Notes under the pieces: model-generated
What the model saw: the letters and a program-made list of their open reading frames with translations, nothing else
Databases searched by the model: none
Told to the model about the DNA's origin: nothing
Shown: positions 38,526 to 48,120 of the stretch, one piece after another
Layout of the letters: every line of letters begins with the position of its first letter
How positions within the stretch are numbered: the stretch's first letter is position 1
Source of the DNA: Steinernema hermaphroditum
Lineage: Eukaryota > Nematoda > Chromadorea > Rhabditida > Steinernematidae
Length of the DNA stretch: 64,000 bases
NCBI GenBank assembly: GCA_030435675.1
Contig: CM059622.1
Location: forward strand, 3,720,001-3,784,000
Direction: 5' to 3'
Made by a program: the position numbers and the translations under genes

Positions 38526-38864
38526 CTTAACTTTGTTTGACTTGGTGACAGTTTTCTGTTAATATGTAGTGCGATATAACCAGCCGCAATCAGCCGCTGC
38601 TAGCGACTGATTCGCATAGCTGATGATCAAAATGGCCAAAAATTCCCAAAATGTTGGCAAAGCTGTTTAAAATGCATTCTATTCTCATCTTGACTTACAG
38701 TTCCAACCAGCTACTTAGATCTCACTAATCACCTACGACGTAAAAGTTAAAATTAAATATAAAATAAAATAAAATAAAGCCGGAGAAAAAAAAGAGATGG
38801 TTATTTAATTGAATCACTCATTCACTTTTTGGTGAATATGTGTTTCATGACTTAAGTAACCCTA

Positions 38865-39400
38865 CAGGGTGGGTCAGATAAGTTACAACAAAAAGAAATC
38901 AATGTAACTCACTGTGATCTTTTCCAAATGCGACTTGTTTATACTCAAAATAAAGATATGCCAATAGAATAGTAAAGGATTGTCGGGAGATTCTCACTTC
39001 GCTGCGATGCATGTCTAAACATACATGTGACTTGAATCCCCGTTCCCCACGGGTCTGGATTCTGTTTTCTTCCTCCATGTGGCCTCTAGAGTTGTCCTAA
39101 GTGACTTCAGTATATCTCCTCATAAAGAGCTGGCACTCATCCACAGGAAACATCAAATCGCGAAATGTAGGGGATTCACACCTAGCAAAAGTGGTGACCG
39201 AAAAGATTTACCCCACCTTAGGCAAATTGGTCAGAATCCAGTCCAGAGTTGTTTTGGTGATCGGGTGTGCCGTCCTGGTGGAAGATCCAGGCGATTTCTC
39301 TGTACTTCTCCGCCGCCCACGGTTTCATCAACCATTTCATAATCTTCTTCTGATACACTCGGCCCTCAAACGGTCATTTTTCTCAAAAACTACAACGACA
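38865..39400 (-). mobile_element. Decayed mariner/Tc1-like transposon
   Basis: On the minus strand the frame reads KYREIAWIFHQDGTPDH, the second catalytic-aspartate block of mariner/Tc1 transposases (usually W-x-FQQDGAPAH). It follows KKIMKWLMKPW and is soon broken by a stop. At 38871 a terminal-repeat-like sequence, CTACAGGGTGGGTCAGATAA, forms the 3' edge; the other end was not found. The copy is clearly inactive. Confidence 0.6.
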
Positions 39401-40140
39401 CTAATTCTTAAGATGTTCCGAATGTCCCGAAATCAATAAAGCATCTTGAGTGTAGTAGAACAATCAAGCTTCTAGTACCAGTTTTAGCGCTACGATCTTG
39501 ACGTATCCTCAAAAACAAACGAATGATCTAAATCTAACTCTAAATCTAACGCATGGCTTCAAGATCTGCTATTTCAGAGCCATCGTCGACTCTGTCGCAT
39601 GGAACAAAACTCATTACGACTTTAAAAAGTACCATGTGCCGATAACGAGAACTTTGTTCTGGATTGGGTCATCCACTTCACTGGATGATGGCCGATCTTG
39701 AAGAAGGACTGGTAGTTTACTTCGACAGGATCGCTGTCTTCTGTATGTTTTTATGCCTTTTGGCGTTTTTTATTTTGTATCTTTAGTTGAGACTACCATC
39801 GCCTACCCTCACTTGAAGGATAGCTCGAAGTACGCGATAACCGAAAGCGGATACGTCTGCATTGGTGATTTCGATAAAAGGTAGATTCACTGCTATGTGC
39901 ACGAACAAACTCTTCTAGTAAGTTTCGGCGGACTCCTGGAGGGAAGAACGGCCGAAGACTGGAAGCGGAGATCGGTCTTGAAGTTCTGGACGACTTCGCA
40001 GGGAACACTGGGTGGGAGGAGCAGCGAGCGAGCAGCTTGGTCCATTTCTATGGTCCCTTTTGCATTTGTTTATTTGTTGAAATGTTGAAATATAATGCTG
40101 TCATATAAAACCTGTGTTTAGAGGTTTCGGGTTGCTTGGT
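39401..40140. other. Flank between the mariner relic and the lectin promoter
   Basis: No gene is recognised. Sequence at 39790-40010 is coding-like in places (CTTCGCAGGGAACACTGGG) but no motif or splice structure could be built. Confidence 0.3.
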
Positions 40141-40287
40141 ATGTGGTCTCAGGGTGTTTTGGCGCCGTTTCGGCCTCTACGGCTGGGGGCGGTGACACGT
40201 CAACAAAGAAGATGCGTCGGCATCTCATTGAGCTCTTTATTTCGGTCGTAAAAGAAGGCCCTCCGGCCCCCCTCCCCACAAGCAGCC
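40141..40287 (+). promoter_or_regulatory. Conserved lectin promoter, gene A
   Basis: About 135 bp upstream of ATG are nearly identical in all four lectin genes: GGCGCCGTTTCGGCCTCTAC, a Gly-stretch-like GGCTGGGGGCGG, TGACACGTCA (40193-40202, two TGAC half sites), GATGCGTCGGCATCTCATTG, CTCTTTATTTCGGTCG. The 5' UTR must lie within the last part; no classical TATA box is visible. Confidence 0.7.
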
Positions 40288-41766
40288 ATGAAGTGGTTCC
40301 TGGCGCTCCTTTTCGTCGCCACCGTCTTCGGCGACCTGTACGATGACCCAAATTACGACCCCCTTGAAGACTGCACCGTGACCACGAACAAGCAGCTCTG
40401 CGAGGATTTCCTCCGTCGGCGATATGGCAACTCGAGAGCACCTCCCACATCAGCGACGACCCGTTCATATAAAGAAGCTCAATTGATCAACGCTAAGGAG
40501 CGAAAACCAGAACCTGAAGTGGTAACTGAAGGCTTTGTACTCATCGATTTCCCTCTTCTAGAATCGCAAATCTTGGCGATATGTCAACACGGGAGCTCCC
40601 ACCTCAGCGACAACCCGCTCATATAAGGGAGAGCATTCCCAACAACATGGCTACAAAGACAATACGACCCCGAAGGAGTCCCCATTGGAGTTGATCACCG
40701 GAAAGCACAACAAAGAGGTACTTGGCGGACCTTGTTCATCGACGCACATCTCCTTCTAGTTCCGTGATTCCTGCGCGTATCTCCCATTTGCGTCGTCTGA
40801 CGACATCTACTGCCCGCACGGATGGACTCTGTCCCCCGAGACCAACTACTGCTACAAGGCTATAGGACTGCGGCTCTTCGACGACGCCGAGAGGGCTTGC
40901 AAGAAAGTCCACAGCTTGTTGACGGTTCCCCACAGCGACGAAGAGAACCACTTCATCTCGTGGCTGGCCGAAGAGGACGCCTGGCTCGGGATGCATTTCG
41001 ACCACGACTTCTTCAACGTGAAAACGAGCGATGGGTGCGCGTTCAACTACAACAATCTGGACACGACGAGCATCAACACGAAGTGTTTCGAGGTGACATC
41101 ACCTGGAGCCACGCAAGATAACTGATCGTTTCAGCCGTTCATGGACAAACACGGCAAATGGACTCTGTCACCCTGCAAAGCAGTCGGTCTTGAGAAGAAG
41201 ATGACTGTGTGCAAAAGAGTGCCCTTCTCCACCGGGAGCTCTGTCACTTGCCCACGGGCGCCAAAGAAGGACAGATTCCACCAGGTGAAATGCCGAGAGG
41301 GATGGACAGAATTCCAGAGCTACTGCTACAAAACCATTCGCGAACCTCACTTCTACAGGCTCAACTTCAGAGATGCCGTAGCCGACGAGCCGTGCACCTC
41401 CGTAGGAGGGCGTCTCGCCTCGGTTCATAGCAAAGAGGAGAACGACTTCGTCGTTTCGCTGGCGAAGCAGGTCGACAGTAACAAGAACATGTTTCTGGGT
41501 GGGGGTTATTCCTACAAGCACAAAAAGTTCTTCTGGAGCGACGGATGTCCATGGGAGTTCACCAACTGGGCGCCGAACCGGCCGAGCCACAAAGACAACC
41601 TGGAGAACTGCATCGAGGTACGGTAGCCCCCGAATGCATTATGCTAGATGAAATGTTTCAGATATCGAATTTGGCAACGGGCCAGTGGAAAGACACGGAT
41701 TGCAGTTATAGTGAACATTGGAAAGTAATCCCAGTGTGCAAGGCTGTTCCCGACGTTATCTTCTGA
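40288..41766 (+). CDS. Secreted protein with two C-type lectin domains, gene A
   Basis: Exons 40288-40521, 40562-40717, 40760-41092, 41135-41617 and 41662-41766 join to 435 codons. Signal peptide MKWFLALLFVATVFG is followed by an acidic, Tyr/Asp-rich start (DLYDDPNYDPLEDC). CTLD1 (about residues 131-250) has CPHGWTLSPETNYCYKA, the WLG block (DAWLGMHFDHDF) and KTSDGC. CTLD2 (about 290-435) has GWTEFQSYCYK, GGRLASVHSKEENDF, FFWSDGCPWEFTNW and a final VCKAV. In CTLD2 the sugar and calcium sites read RPS and WKD instead of EPN and WND, so classical sugar binding is unlikely. Exon 2 is extra compared with gene C and repeats part of exon 1 (APTSATTRSYK occurs twice). Likely secreted; an immune or intestinal role is known for relatives but not shown here. 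Confidence 0.93.
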
Positions 41767-41780
41767 TCCACTCTGCAGAT

Positions 41781-41786
41781 AATAAA
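41781..41786 (+). terminator. Poly(A) signal of lectin gene A
   Basis: AATAAA 14 bp after the stop codon, a short nematode-like 3' UTR. Confidence 0.7.
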
Positions 41787-41811
41787 GCTGAAATTGTAGA
41801 AGCTAATTACT

Positions 41812-42160
41812 CATCATTATGTTTATATCAGTGCCTGAAAGTGAAAAAGAAGATCGATGAAGACCTCTGCCGGTTGATCTCGTCGGAAAAATGCAAGATT
41901 TTTTTGGTTCTTCGGGCGTCGAAAGAACCAACAACCAAAACGGCTCATAACATCTCTTTCTCCTTCGCCACTCAGCTGACGACGGATCGGCTGATGGTCG
42001 GTCGTCTCCTTTGGTTCCCCTGGCCGATGGATCTCTCCCACGTCATGTGATTCTCGAAGTCCAGCCATGGCGACAATTCCTTTCAAGCAGACACGTAGTC
42101 ATCATTATGTTTGTGTCAGTGTCTGAAAATGAAAAGCAAGGTCGATGAAGACCCCTGATC
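41812..42160 (+). repeat. Direct repeat between lectin genes A and B
   Basis: CATCATTATGTTTATATCAG (about 41814) and CATCATTATGTTTGTGTCAG (about 42101) each continue for about 60 bp (TGCCTGAAAGTGAAAA.. / TGTCTGAAAATGAAAA.., then GTCGATGAAGACC/ATCGATGAAGACC). They are spaced 287 bp. A hairpin TTGGTTCTT...AAGAACCAA lies at 41905-41932. Confidence 0.65.
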
Positions 42161-42177
42161 ATTCCAGGTTGGGCTTA

Positions 42178-42262
42178 GGCTCATGCCTATGAATGGGGAG
42201 TTCATGCCTATGAATGGGGGGCTTAAAATTCATAGGCTCATGCCTATGGATTTTAAGCTTGT
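42178..42262. repeat. CATGCCTATGAATGGG repeats and hairpin
   Basis: CATGCCTATGAATGGGG occurs twice, then TAAAATTCATAGG and CCTATGGATTTTA form a 13-bp stem with one mismatch around the loop CTCATG. It sits in the tail-to-tail gap of the first lectin pair. No equivalent was seen in the second pair. Confidence 0.6.
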
Positions 42263-42430
42263 TCAGTGTCAATTCGTGTGGTCTTACTAGCCGTCTCTGT
42301 TTATGAGAGGTGCTGTCCACAGTTCGTCAGATCTTCATCAGAACATGTCCACCCAAAACCATTATCAATCCCGGACTTCTTGTGATTTTCAAATATTTGA
42401 GATGTCTATTTCGCTTTTATTCACACCCCA

Positions 42431-43590
42431 TCAATAGACAACGAAAGCAGGGGCCTTGCATAAGGGGATCGACTGCAGCACATCATCGTGCCGATTACGG
42501 CAAATGCCGTTGTTCCACTTCCCATTCGCCATATTTACCTGGAATGTTCACTATTTGAGAATGAGACGTCTCAAACTACAGTACCTCAATGCAGTCTTCC
42601 CCGAACTCCTTGTGCTCCTGATTCCGATCCCAGTTTTGGAAGTACATTGGACATCCATCTCTCCAAAAGAACTTCTCCTTCGCGTAGTCGTAGCCGGCGC
42701 CGAGTAGAAGCGATCGACCGTGGAAAACGCCCATCGAAAGAAGGAAGTCGTTTTCTTCTTGACTCAGCACCGAGGCAAGACGAGCTCCTGATTTGGCGCA
42801 TTCCTCCTTTGCTTCGTGGATGTCCGCGGGCTTGATGTCCACGGCTTTGTAGCAGTGACTCTCGAATCGTTTCCAGCCATGGCGACACTTCAGACGACAC
42901 GAGCCGTCCTTACAAGTAGATGGCTTTATGCACTTTGGCTTGCTGCTTCCTGTGAACGGGACCCTCTTGCAAACGGCCAGTTTCTCGTTACGATCGACGG
43001 TGCTACAGTTCGTGTGGTCCCAGTAACCTTCTCTATTCATGAAAGGCTAAAAAGCATGTCCAGCTTGTCTACGGCATATCCAACCTCGAAGCACTTGGAA
43101 TGTATCTCCGGTCTATCGAATTTATGGAAGTCCGAGGCACATCCGTCGCTCGTTTTCACTTTGAACGCGTTTCCCTTGAACTGCAGGCCTAGCCAAGCGT
43201 CCTCGTCGATCAGCGAGGCAACGAAGTGGTTCTCTTCTTCGCTGTGAGGCAGAACGAGTGATCCGTAGTTATTTTTGCATTCCTTCTCCGCTACTGCGTA
43301 CTTCCATCGCCCAATGGCCCTGTAGCAGTAGTTGGTCAACGGGTACAGCCTCCAGCCTTGGGGACACGAGAGGTGTTCAGTCGATTTGAATTGAAGGAAC
43401 GAGCAAGTAGCAGGAGACTGTAAAGAAGAATGAATAAACGAATTCACTTCAATACCTCTGGATTTTTGGATCCAATTAACTGCAAGAAAGGGTCATTCTG
43501 TCCACTTCGGTTTGCGACGCTTTCGTCATTTCGCTTATGGCGGTCGCCGAAGACGGTGGCGACGAAAAGGAGCGCCAGGAACCACTTCAT
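42431..43590 (-). CDS. Secreted protein with two C-type lectin domains, gene B
   Basis: Exons 43590-43456, 43417-43085, 43046-42585 and 42538-42431 join to 345 codons. The signal peptide is the same as in gene A, but the spacer before CTLD1 is short and different (RHKRNDESVANRSG). CTLD1 has CPQGWRLYPLTNYCYRA, DAWLGLQFKG and KTSDGC. The link segment TCKDGSCRLKCRHGW is shared with gene C rather than A or D. CTLD2 has GARLASVLSQEENDF and FFWRDGCPMYFQNW; the EPN position reads QEH and WND reads WNN. It ends SIPLCKAPAFVVY. A poly(A) signal (TTTATT, 42416-42421) follows 10 bp beyond the stop. The gene is convergent with A. Confidence 0.93.
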
Positions 43591-43731
43591 GGCTGCTTGT
43601 GGGGCCGGGGGCCGGAGAGCCTTCTTTTACGACCGAAATAAAGAGCTCAATGAGATGCCGACGCATCTTCTTTGTTGACGTGTCACCGCCCCCAGCCGTA
43701 GAGGCCGAAACGGCGCCAAAACGCCTCTAAA
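43591..43731 (-). promoter_or_regulatory. Conserved lectin promoter, gene B
   Basis: Minus-strand copy of the shared promoter block, with TGACGTGTCA at 43676-43685. Identity with gene D continues about 60 bp further upstream (CTAAACATGAGAATCAAA, GAAAAGTGTGTGAAATTC). Confidence 0.7.
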
Positions 43732-43839
43732 CATGAGAATCAAACACTACGAAAAGTGTGTGAAATTCTGGCTACGCTGTGATTACGTTAACTCTCAATC
43801 ACAATCAAAAGTTTTAGTGCCCGGTAAACCGTTCTAAAA

Positions 43840-43920
43840 GCATTTCCTCGCCGAGTCGCCTGTTTGCTCTATCAGGAACAAGCTTAGACAGCGGTTGTTC
43901 TCGACCGTTGTCTGCATTAA
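43840..43920 (+). repeat. Dispersed hairpin repeat, copy 3 (weak)
   Basis: GTTTGCTCTATCAGGAACAAG resembles GTTCGCTCTATTAGAAGTG of copy 2. The hairpin AGACAGCGGTTG-TTCT-CGACCGTTGTCT (43886-43913) has a longer stem than the other copies. Confidence 0.4.
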
Positions 43921-43954
43921 CGGCACCAGTGGCTCTGTTGGAGACAAATGCCAA

Positions 43955-44150
43955 TCTACAGGGTGTCCCAAAAGTTCGGTTAAATAAAAAACAGCCTTTT
44001 TATGAGAGATAACGCATCAAAATCGGGAAACAAACTACACTACGTTATTCGTCAGGGCAAATTACATACAAATAACCCGTTTATCTCTCGAAGTGGTCAT
44101 CTTTAGCCTCGAAACAGGGCAGAAGATGCTTCCTGAAAATTAGGTGTAAC
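43955..44150. mobile_element. Possible mariner-end remnant
   Basis: CTACAGGGTGTCCCAAAAGT is typical of mariner/Tc1 terminal repeats. No transposase frame or matching second end was found, so this is a weak call based on the end sequence only. Confidence 0.3.
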
Positions 44151-44308
44151 ACTTGTCACACTTCATGCTAAGCCTAAGGGCGCAGTTTGTCCCACTTGAC
44201 CGTTTGTTAATTATAATTGATCTTTGATCAATCAAATCTGTCCCACTAGAACACGTTTTAGGTGATCATTGATCTTTTAATTTGGACCCACTTCGTCTCA
44301 ACTAGAGT

Positions 44309-44379
44309 GAAGGACCAGGGAGGAGTCGAACCTGGAAGCCTCGCGCGGAAGCCGCCTTGTACCACTCAGCCACCGGCAC
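44309..44379 (-). other. tRNA-like remnant 1
   Basis: On the minus strand GTGCCGGTGGCTGAGTGGTA and CAAGGC resemble a tRNA A box of the Ser/Leu type, and CAGGTTCGACTCC is a good B box about 40 nt on. The acceptor and T stems do not close, so this is a pseudogene or tRNA-derived repeat rather than a tRNA. Confidence 0.45.
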
Positions 44380-44453
44380 ACTAGGATGGAGCGGTGACAC
44401 AAGGTATACATACAGACTATGTGAACTTTGATCTTTTAAAAAGGAGCGCAGCA

Positions 44454-44527
44454 GCTGGGGGATCGAACCAAAGCGACGACGTCACTTCGAGTGGAAACAA
44501 CGCCTTGTACCACTCGACCACCGTGAC
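44454..44527 (-). other. tRNA-like remnant 2
   Basis: GTCACGGTGGTCGAGTGGTA and CAAGGCGTTG are very close to a tRNA-Ser 5' half, and TGGTTCGATCCCCC gives the B box. The 3' end does not pair with GTCACGG and the anticodon arm is disturbed. Same strand as remnant 1, about 150 bp apart. Confidence 0.5.
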
Positions 44528-44714
44528 CTTGACAGAGGATTGTGTGTACATACTATGTATAAAGGTCCTCAAAGTCCATAGCCTTTTCAGTTAGTCTTTG
44601 AGAGTACTGTACCCTTCAACCAGAAGATCATCGAGAAAACGAGAAGACCCTATTATGCTCCCAACTACATATGTGTTTTTCATAACAAATTTATAACAAT
44701 AAAAAAACAGCAAT

Positions 44715-45044
44715 TTAGAGATGCTGTTCGTATCCCTCTATGATGTGAGGGGCAAAAAATCTTACAACAATAAGGATGTCGTTAAAATGATCCTGTTCTT
44801 CGGGAGATAGGCTGGAGAGGCGTGGGTCGGTGTACCCAAAAAGACAACTGATGGTTTGTAGCTCGAAGGGTGTCAGCCTCCTACTGCCCGGCATCAATGG
44901 TACGGGCCTCCATTGCATGTTGATCCGGGTCGGGCGTAGAAAGTTAAGAATTCTACTCAGGGACAAGAGCCTTTCCTGCTCCGCGTCGTCTTCGAGACTC
45001 CAGATAACAGCCAAGCCGAGCAACGTTTGAATGTATCGAGACAT
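44715..45044 (-). CDS. Small paralogous unknown protein 1, single exon
   Basis: 109 residues, MSRYIQTLLGLAVIW to YEQHL, all helical-looking with leucine-rich segments. It aligns end to end with the 46164-46496 product: (I/L)LNFL.P, P(G/S)..RLT.FE...ISC..GY, (S)..(L/E)..(D/H)FN(D/E)IL.V.R.F.P. The family is not recognised. TTACTTTCAG precedes ATG by three bases, and a TATATAAG box lies about 80 bp further upstream. This fits a short outron and spliced-leader trans-splicing, with no other exon needed. The frame is also open across the acceptor, so joining to an upstream exon cannot be excluded. Confidence 0.7.
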   Translation of the reverse strand: MSRYIQTLLGLAVIWSLEDDAEQERLLSLSRILNFLRPTRINMQWRPVPLMPGSRRLTPFELQTISCLFGYTDPRLSSLSPEEQDHFNDILIVVRFFAPHIIEGYEQHL

Positions 45045-45118
45045 ATTCTGAAAGTAAGAAGGATTACTGTACAGCACCAGTGAACGATGAGTAATGGTTC
45101 CAGTTGCGGGGGGTGTCT

Positions 45119-45127
45119 TCTTATATA
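45119..45127 (-). promoter_or_regulatory. TATA box of small paralog 1
   Basis: TATATAAG on the minus strand within a block shared with paralog 2 (GCTTTTCCCA..., then CGACACACCTTCGCCCC / CGACACGCCTTCTCC just upstream). Confidence 0.55.
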
Positions 45128-45199
45128 TCCCCCTTGGGGCGAAGGTGTGTCGAGGCCCGTGGGAAGGTGAAGGGTCCAGACGCTGGGAAAAGCATAATT

Positions 45200-45800
45200 A
45201 CAATTAGAAAGGTGTAGTACCTATTGAACTTTTAGGACATTAAAGTATCATCTTGGGATCATCACTTTTGGAGGTTAAAAAGGATAAAAAAGTCTCAGTG
45301 CTGTTGTTCTGGCGATGCGCAGACGTGTACTTCACTCACGGTCCTCGATCTGCTTTCTCCTAGAAACGTTGAACGACCCGTTGGAGTTGAAAAAAAAACT
45401 GGAATTTACAGCTTCGAAATCTCAGGATTCGGCGTTTCCAGCTTGTGGAGGGATATGATGACGAAACGGTCTTCTTCTGACACCAATTTTTCTGAATAGC
45501 ACCAAACGAATAGCAACGGAATTCAGCACTTCTGGATCAACATAAGGCGCAGAACACGAATCAATCACTTATGAAAAGCGAAAGTGCCAAAATCGACAAA
45601 AAACTTTGAATACTCGGCTGAATTACAGTATTTTCCGATCACCCTGTATTTCGGTTTTGAGGGCTTGATGTTTTCATTACCTTTTCATTTAGGTACTATA
45701 AGCCTAGAGTTTAGGGAACAAGAACTTTCCCACAGCATTATGTCGCAACATAAAAAACAGAGATAAATAAGGTTTCCACGGAGGATCAGTTGCCCAGTAA
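45200..45800. other. Extra sequence between promoter and module in paralog 1
   Basis: About 580 bp separates the promoter block from the repeated module here, while in paralog 2 the gap is about 40 bp. No gene, terminal repeat or target duplication is evident, so insertion here or deletion in paralog 2 are both possible. Confidence 0.4.
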
Positions 45801-45809
45801 GGATATATA

Positions 45810-46030
45810 GGAACTCACCAGGAAGTGGACATTCTGCTCAGAGTCAGTCGACGACGGATCCGTTTGATTGTCCTGAAACGGTCGAATAAGTCATTTGATT
45901 TGAGAGACGGCGGCGGTGCCATCACAGATAGACGGCGACAGCCAAAATGCGCCGTTTTCGCGATCGCCGTCGCGTTGTTTTTCTTAGCGCCGCCTTACGC
46001 GCCATAAAGTGCATCGTGACGATGCAATGG
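45810..46030 (-). repeat. Repeated module, copy 1
   Basis: On the minus strand it holds a frame of 35 codons, MAPPPSLKSNDLFDRF to RMSTSW, strongly basic near its end (IKRIRRRLTLSR), with the stop codon inside the GTGAG that also looks like a splice donor. Upstream is a palindrome GCATCGTCACGATGC shared with copies 2 and 3. Confidence 0.65.
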
Positions 46031-46163
46031 TGATGAAACGCGAAGGTTGGATTATGACCAGACAAAGGGAGGAAAGAGCTGCGACCTAGCAAACCGAGAA
46101 GTGAGAATGATATGCTACATTTTTTATTACATAGTCAACAAAGGTAAAAAAACACAACAACAA

Positions 46164-46496
46164 TCAATCTCGGAGATTCTCCTCATAAAAGCGGATAAGT
46201 AGAGGCTCGAAAATCCTCAGGACATAGAGGATCTCGTTGAAATCCCGCAGTTCTTGGCTGACAAACAGTTCATCCGCCCGCCCGTAGCCCAGTATACACG
46301 AAATCACATGAGCTTCGAAAATTGTAAGGCGTTCAGCGGAGGGTAGAAGAAGGATACGCGTCCACGGTCTCGTCTCAAAGGTGTAAGGATTCAAGAAATT
46401 TAACAGTTTACAAAGCGTTTCGTATCGGAGAACTTCGGCTTCGGTCAAACACTCGAACGTTGATCTTCCTATAAGGACCTGCAGAATGATTGACAT
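46164..46496 (-). CDS. Small paralogous unknown protein 2, single exon
   Basis: 110 residues, MSIILQVLIGRSTFE to RFYEENLRD, paralog of 44715-45044 at nearly identical length. GTTTTTTTTCAG ends seven bases before ATG, again suggesting trans-splicing, and CATATAAGG lies about 130 bp upstream. Conserved positions include LLNFLNPY, PSAERLTIFEAHVISC, GYG and DFNEILYVLRIFEP. It has no signal peptide or known domain and looks like a small all-alpha protein. Confidence 0.7.
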   Translation of the reverse strand: MSIILQVLIGRSTFECLTEAEVLRYETLCKLLNFLNPYTFETRPWTRILLLPSAERLTIFEAHVISCILGYGRADELFVSQELRDFNEILYVLRIFEPLLIRFYEENLRD

Positions 46497-46626
46497 CTCT
46501 ATCTGAAAAAAAACTGTACAGTAAATCTATACGCCAACAGAAAATGCAGAAAACGAACAACGGTTTTCTTGGACACAAACCCCATAACAAGTGATTTTCA
46601 GGTCCATTAGGCCCTGAGTAGCTCCC

Positions 46627-46633
46627 TTATATG
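46627..46633 (-). promoter_or_regulatory. TATA-like box of small paralog 2
   Basis: GCATATAAGG on the minus strand, in the block shared with paralog 1. Confidence 0.5.
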
Positions 46634-46729
46634 CAACTTTGGAGAAGGCGTGTCGGAGTCCGAAGATTCCCAGTGGAGGCTCGACCTTGGGAAAAGCGCC
46701 GAGATAGGTTATATAAGGATATATAGGAA

Positions 46730-46920
46730 CTCACCAGAAGGTGGACATTCCGCTCAGAGTCAGTCGGCGGCGGATCCGTTTGATTACCCTGAAACGGTCG
46801 AATAAGTCATCTGATTTGGCCGGCGGTGGTGCGATCATTGGCGGTGACAGCCAAAATACGCCGTTTTCGCCATCACCATTGCATCGTCACGATGCACTTT
46901 CAGGGCAGGGCGCAAGGCGC
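46730..46920 (-). repeat. Repeated module, copy 2
   Basis: The minus-strand frame MIAPPPAKSDDLFDRF to GMSTFW, then stop, parallels copy 1. It is the left arm of a head-to-head palindrome with copy 3. Confidence 0.65.
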
Positions 46921-47115
46921 CGCTAAGCAAAAGAACGACGGCGGCGGCGATCGCGAAACCCGCGTATTTTGGCTGTCGCCGTATGTCAGTGATCGCGCCA
47001 CCGTCTCTCAAATGAAATGACTTATTCGATCGTTTCAGGATAATCAAACGGATCCGTCGCCGACTGACTCTGAGCAGAATGTCTACTTTCTGGTGAGTTC
47101 CTATATAGCCTTACA
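46920..47115 (+). repeat. Repeated module, copy 3
   Basis: Plus-strand copy, inverted relative to copy 2. The short frame is interrupted by one stop (TCA to TGA) before NDLFDRF. Homology with copy 1 runs on past the donor-like site (CCTTAC..TGGGC...TGATCCTC), so the repeat is longer than the frame. No small ORF follows it. Confidence 0.65.
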
Positions 47116-48120
47116 TATCTGGGCTGTTGATCCTCTGTGAGTCGACCCTATTCATCCCGTGCACCCTTTATCACTGACACCCCGTTTACGTTGACATGTA
47201 GAATGGGTGCAAGTCCACTTGCTCTCTCGGTGTGTTTAGCGCCCCTTTTGGCACATCTACTGAAGCAGTCCTTTGAATAACAAACAACACGCCCTCACAA
47301 GAATCGTTAGCCTCAGTGCGGTTTTCTTAGCGGTAACTTCTGTTTTCTTTTAGTCTGTTGTGAAAAAAGAATGGAAATCGAACGCGTTAAGTCGAACTGT
47401 CGTTCTCGTAAGGTGCTCTTGAGCCTAGAAGAAGTTAGCGAAAGCTTCACGGTACCGAGATGGCAAGATCGCTGTTCATCGCCTTAAGAACGGCTAGGAA
47501 GTCGAAGACGCTAAAAAGCCCTTTTTTAAATCTTATGTTTGCCTGAGGGACTTGTAGATTCGCACTAATAAAATGTGCGTTGTTTGAATGCAAAAATGAC
47601 TGACACCTAATGGCATGGCGAACACGGCACATGCAACGACAGTCTAGACAATAAATGAACAACTAGCCAACCAAACGGCAGACAACAAAAGGGCAACTAC
47701 AGAGATAGACAGTGTACAGCGGATGGCCATAGACGGCATGGTTTCTCGTCTTACATCATAGCGTGACTTAAAATCTGCTGAGATCCAGAGTTCGGCGCGC
47801 TAAGTTCCACGCGCTAAGTTCGCCGCGCTAAAAAAATCCCCGCTAAGTTCATACTGCCGAAGTAGTAAGAGAGCGAGCGCATCGTTCTCCAAAAGACTTA
47901 GGGAGAAATAAAGGAAAGAAGAGGTGACGGAAATTCTTGAGGGGAATTTCTGTCAGATAGTGTATCATAATCGCCTTCTCAGACCGCGAAAAATTGCCAC
48001 ATCTAAAACCAGATCTCCTTGCGATGACCGATTTTAGATGCGACCAAGAGCAAAACTATCATATTGTTTGTTTGTCCTCATAAAAATAAAAATATGACTG
48101 AAATGTTGCACTTTGGCCTC
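47116..48120. other. Intergenic, no clear gene
   Basis: No supported gene. GCGCGCTAAGTTC and CGCGCTAAGTTCG occur back to back near 47795-47825 as a small tandem repeat. Confidence 0.4.

Noticed and set aside
40143..40346. 67-codon frame in the lectin promoter, repeated at 49541
   Set aside because: Repeats because the promoter is conserved; it overlaps the true signal-peptide exon in another frame.
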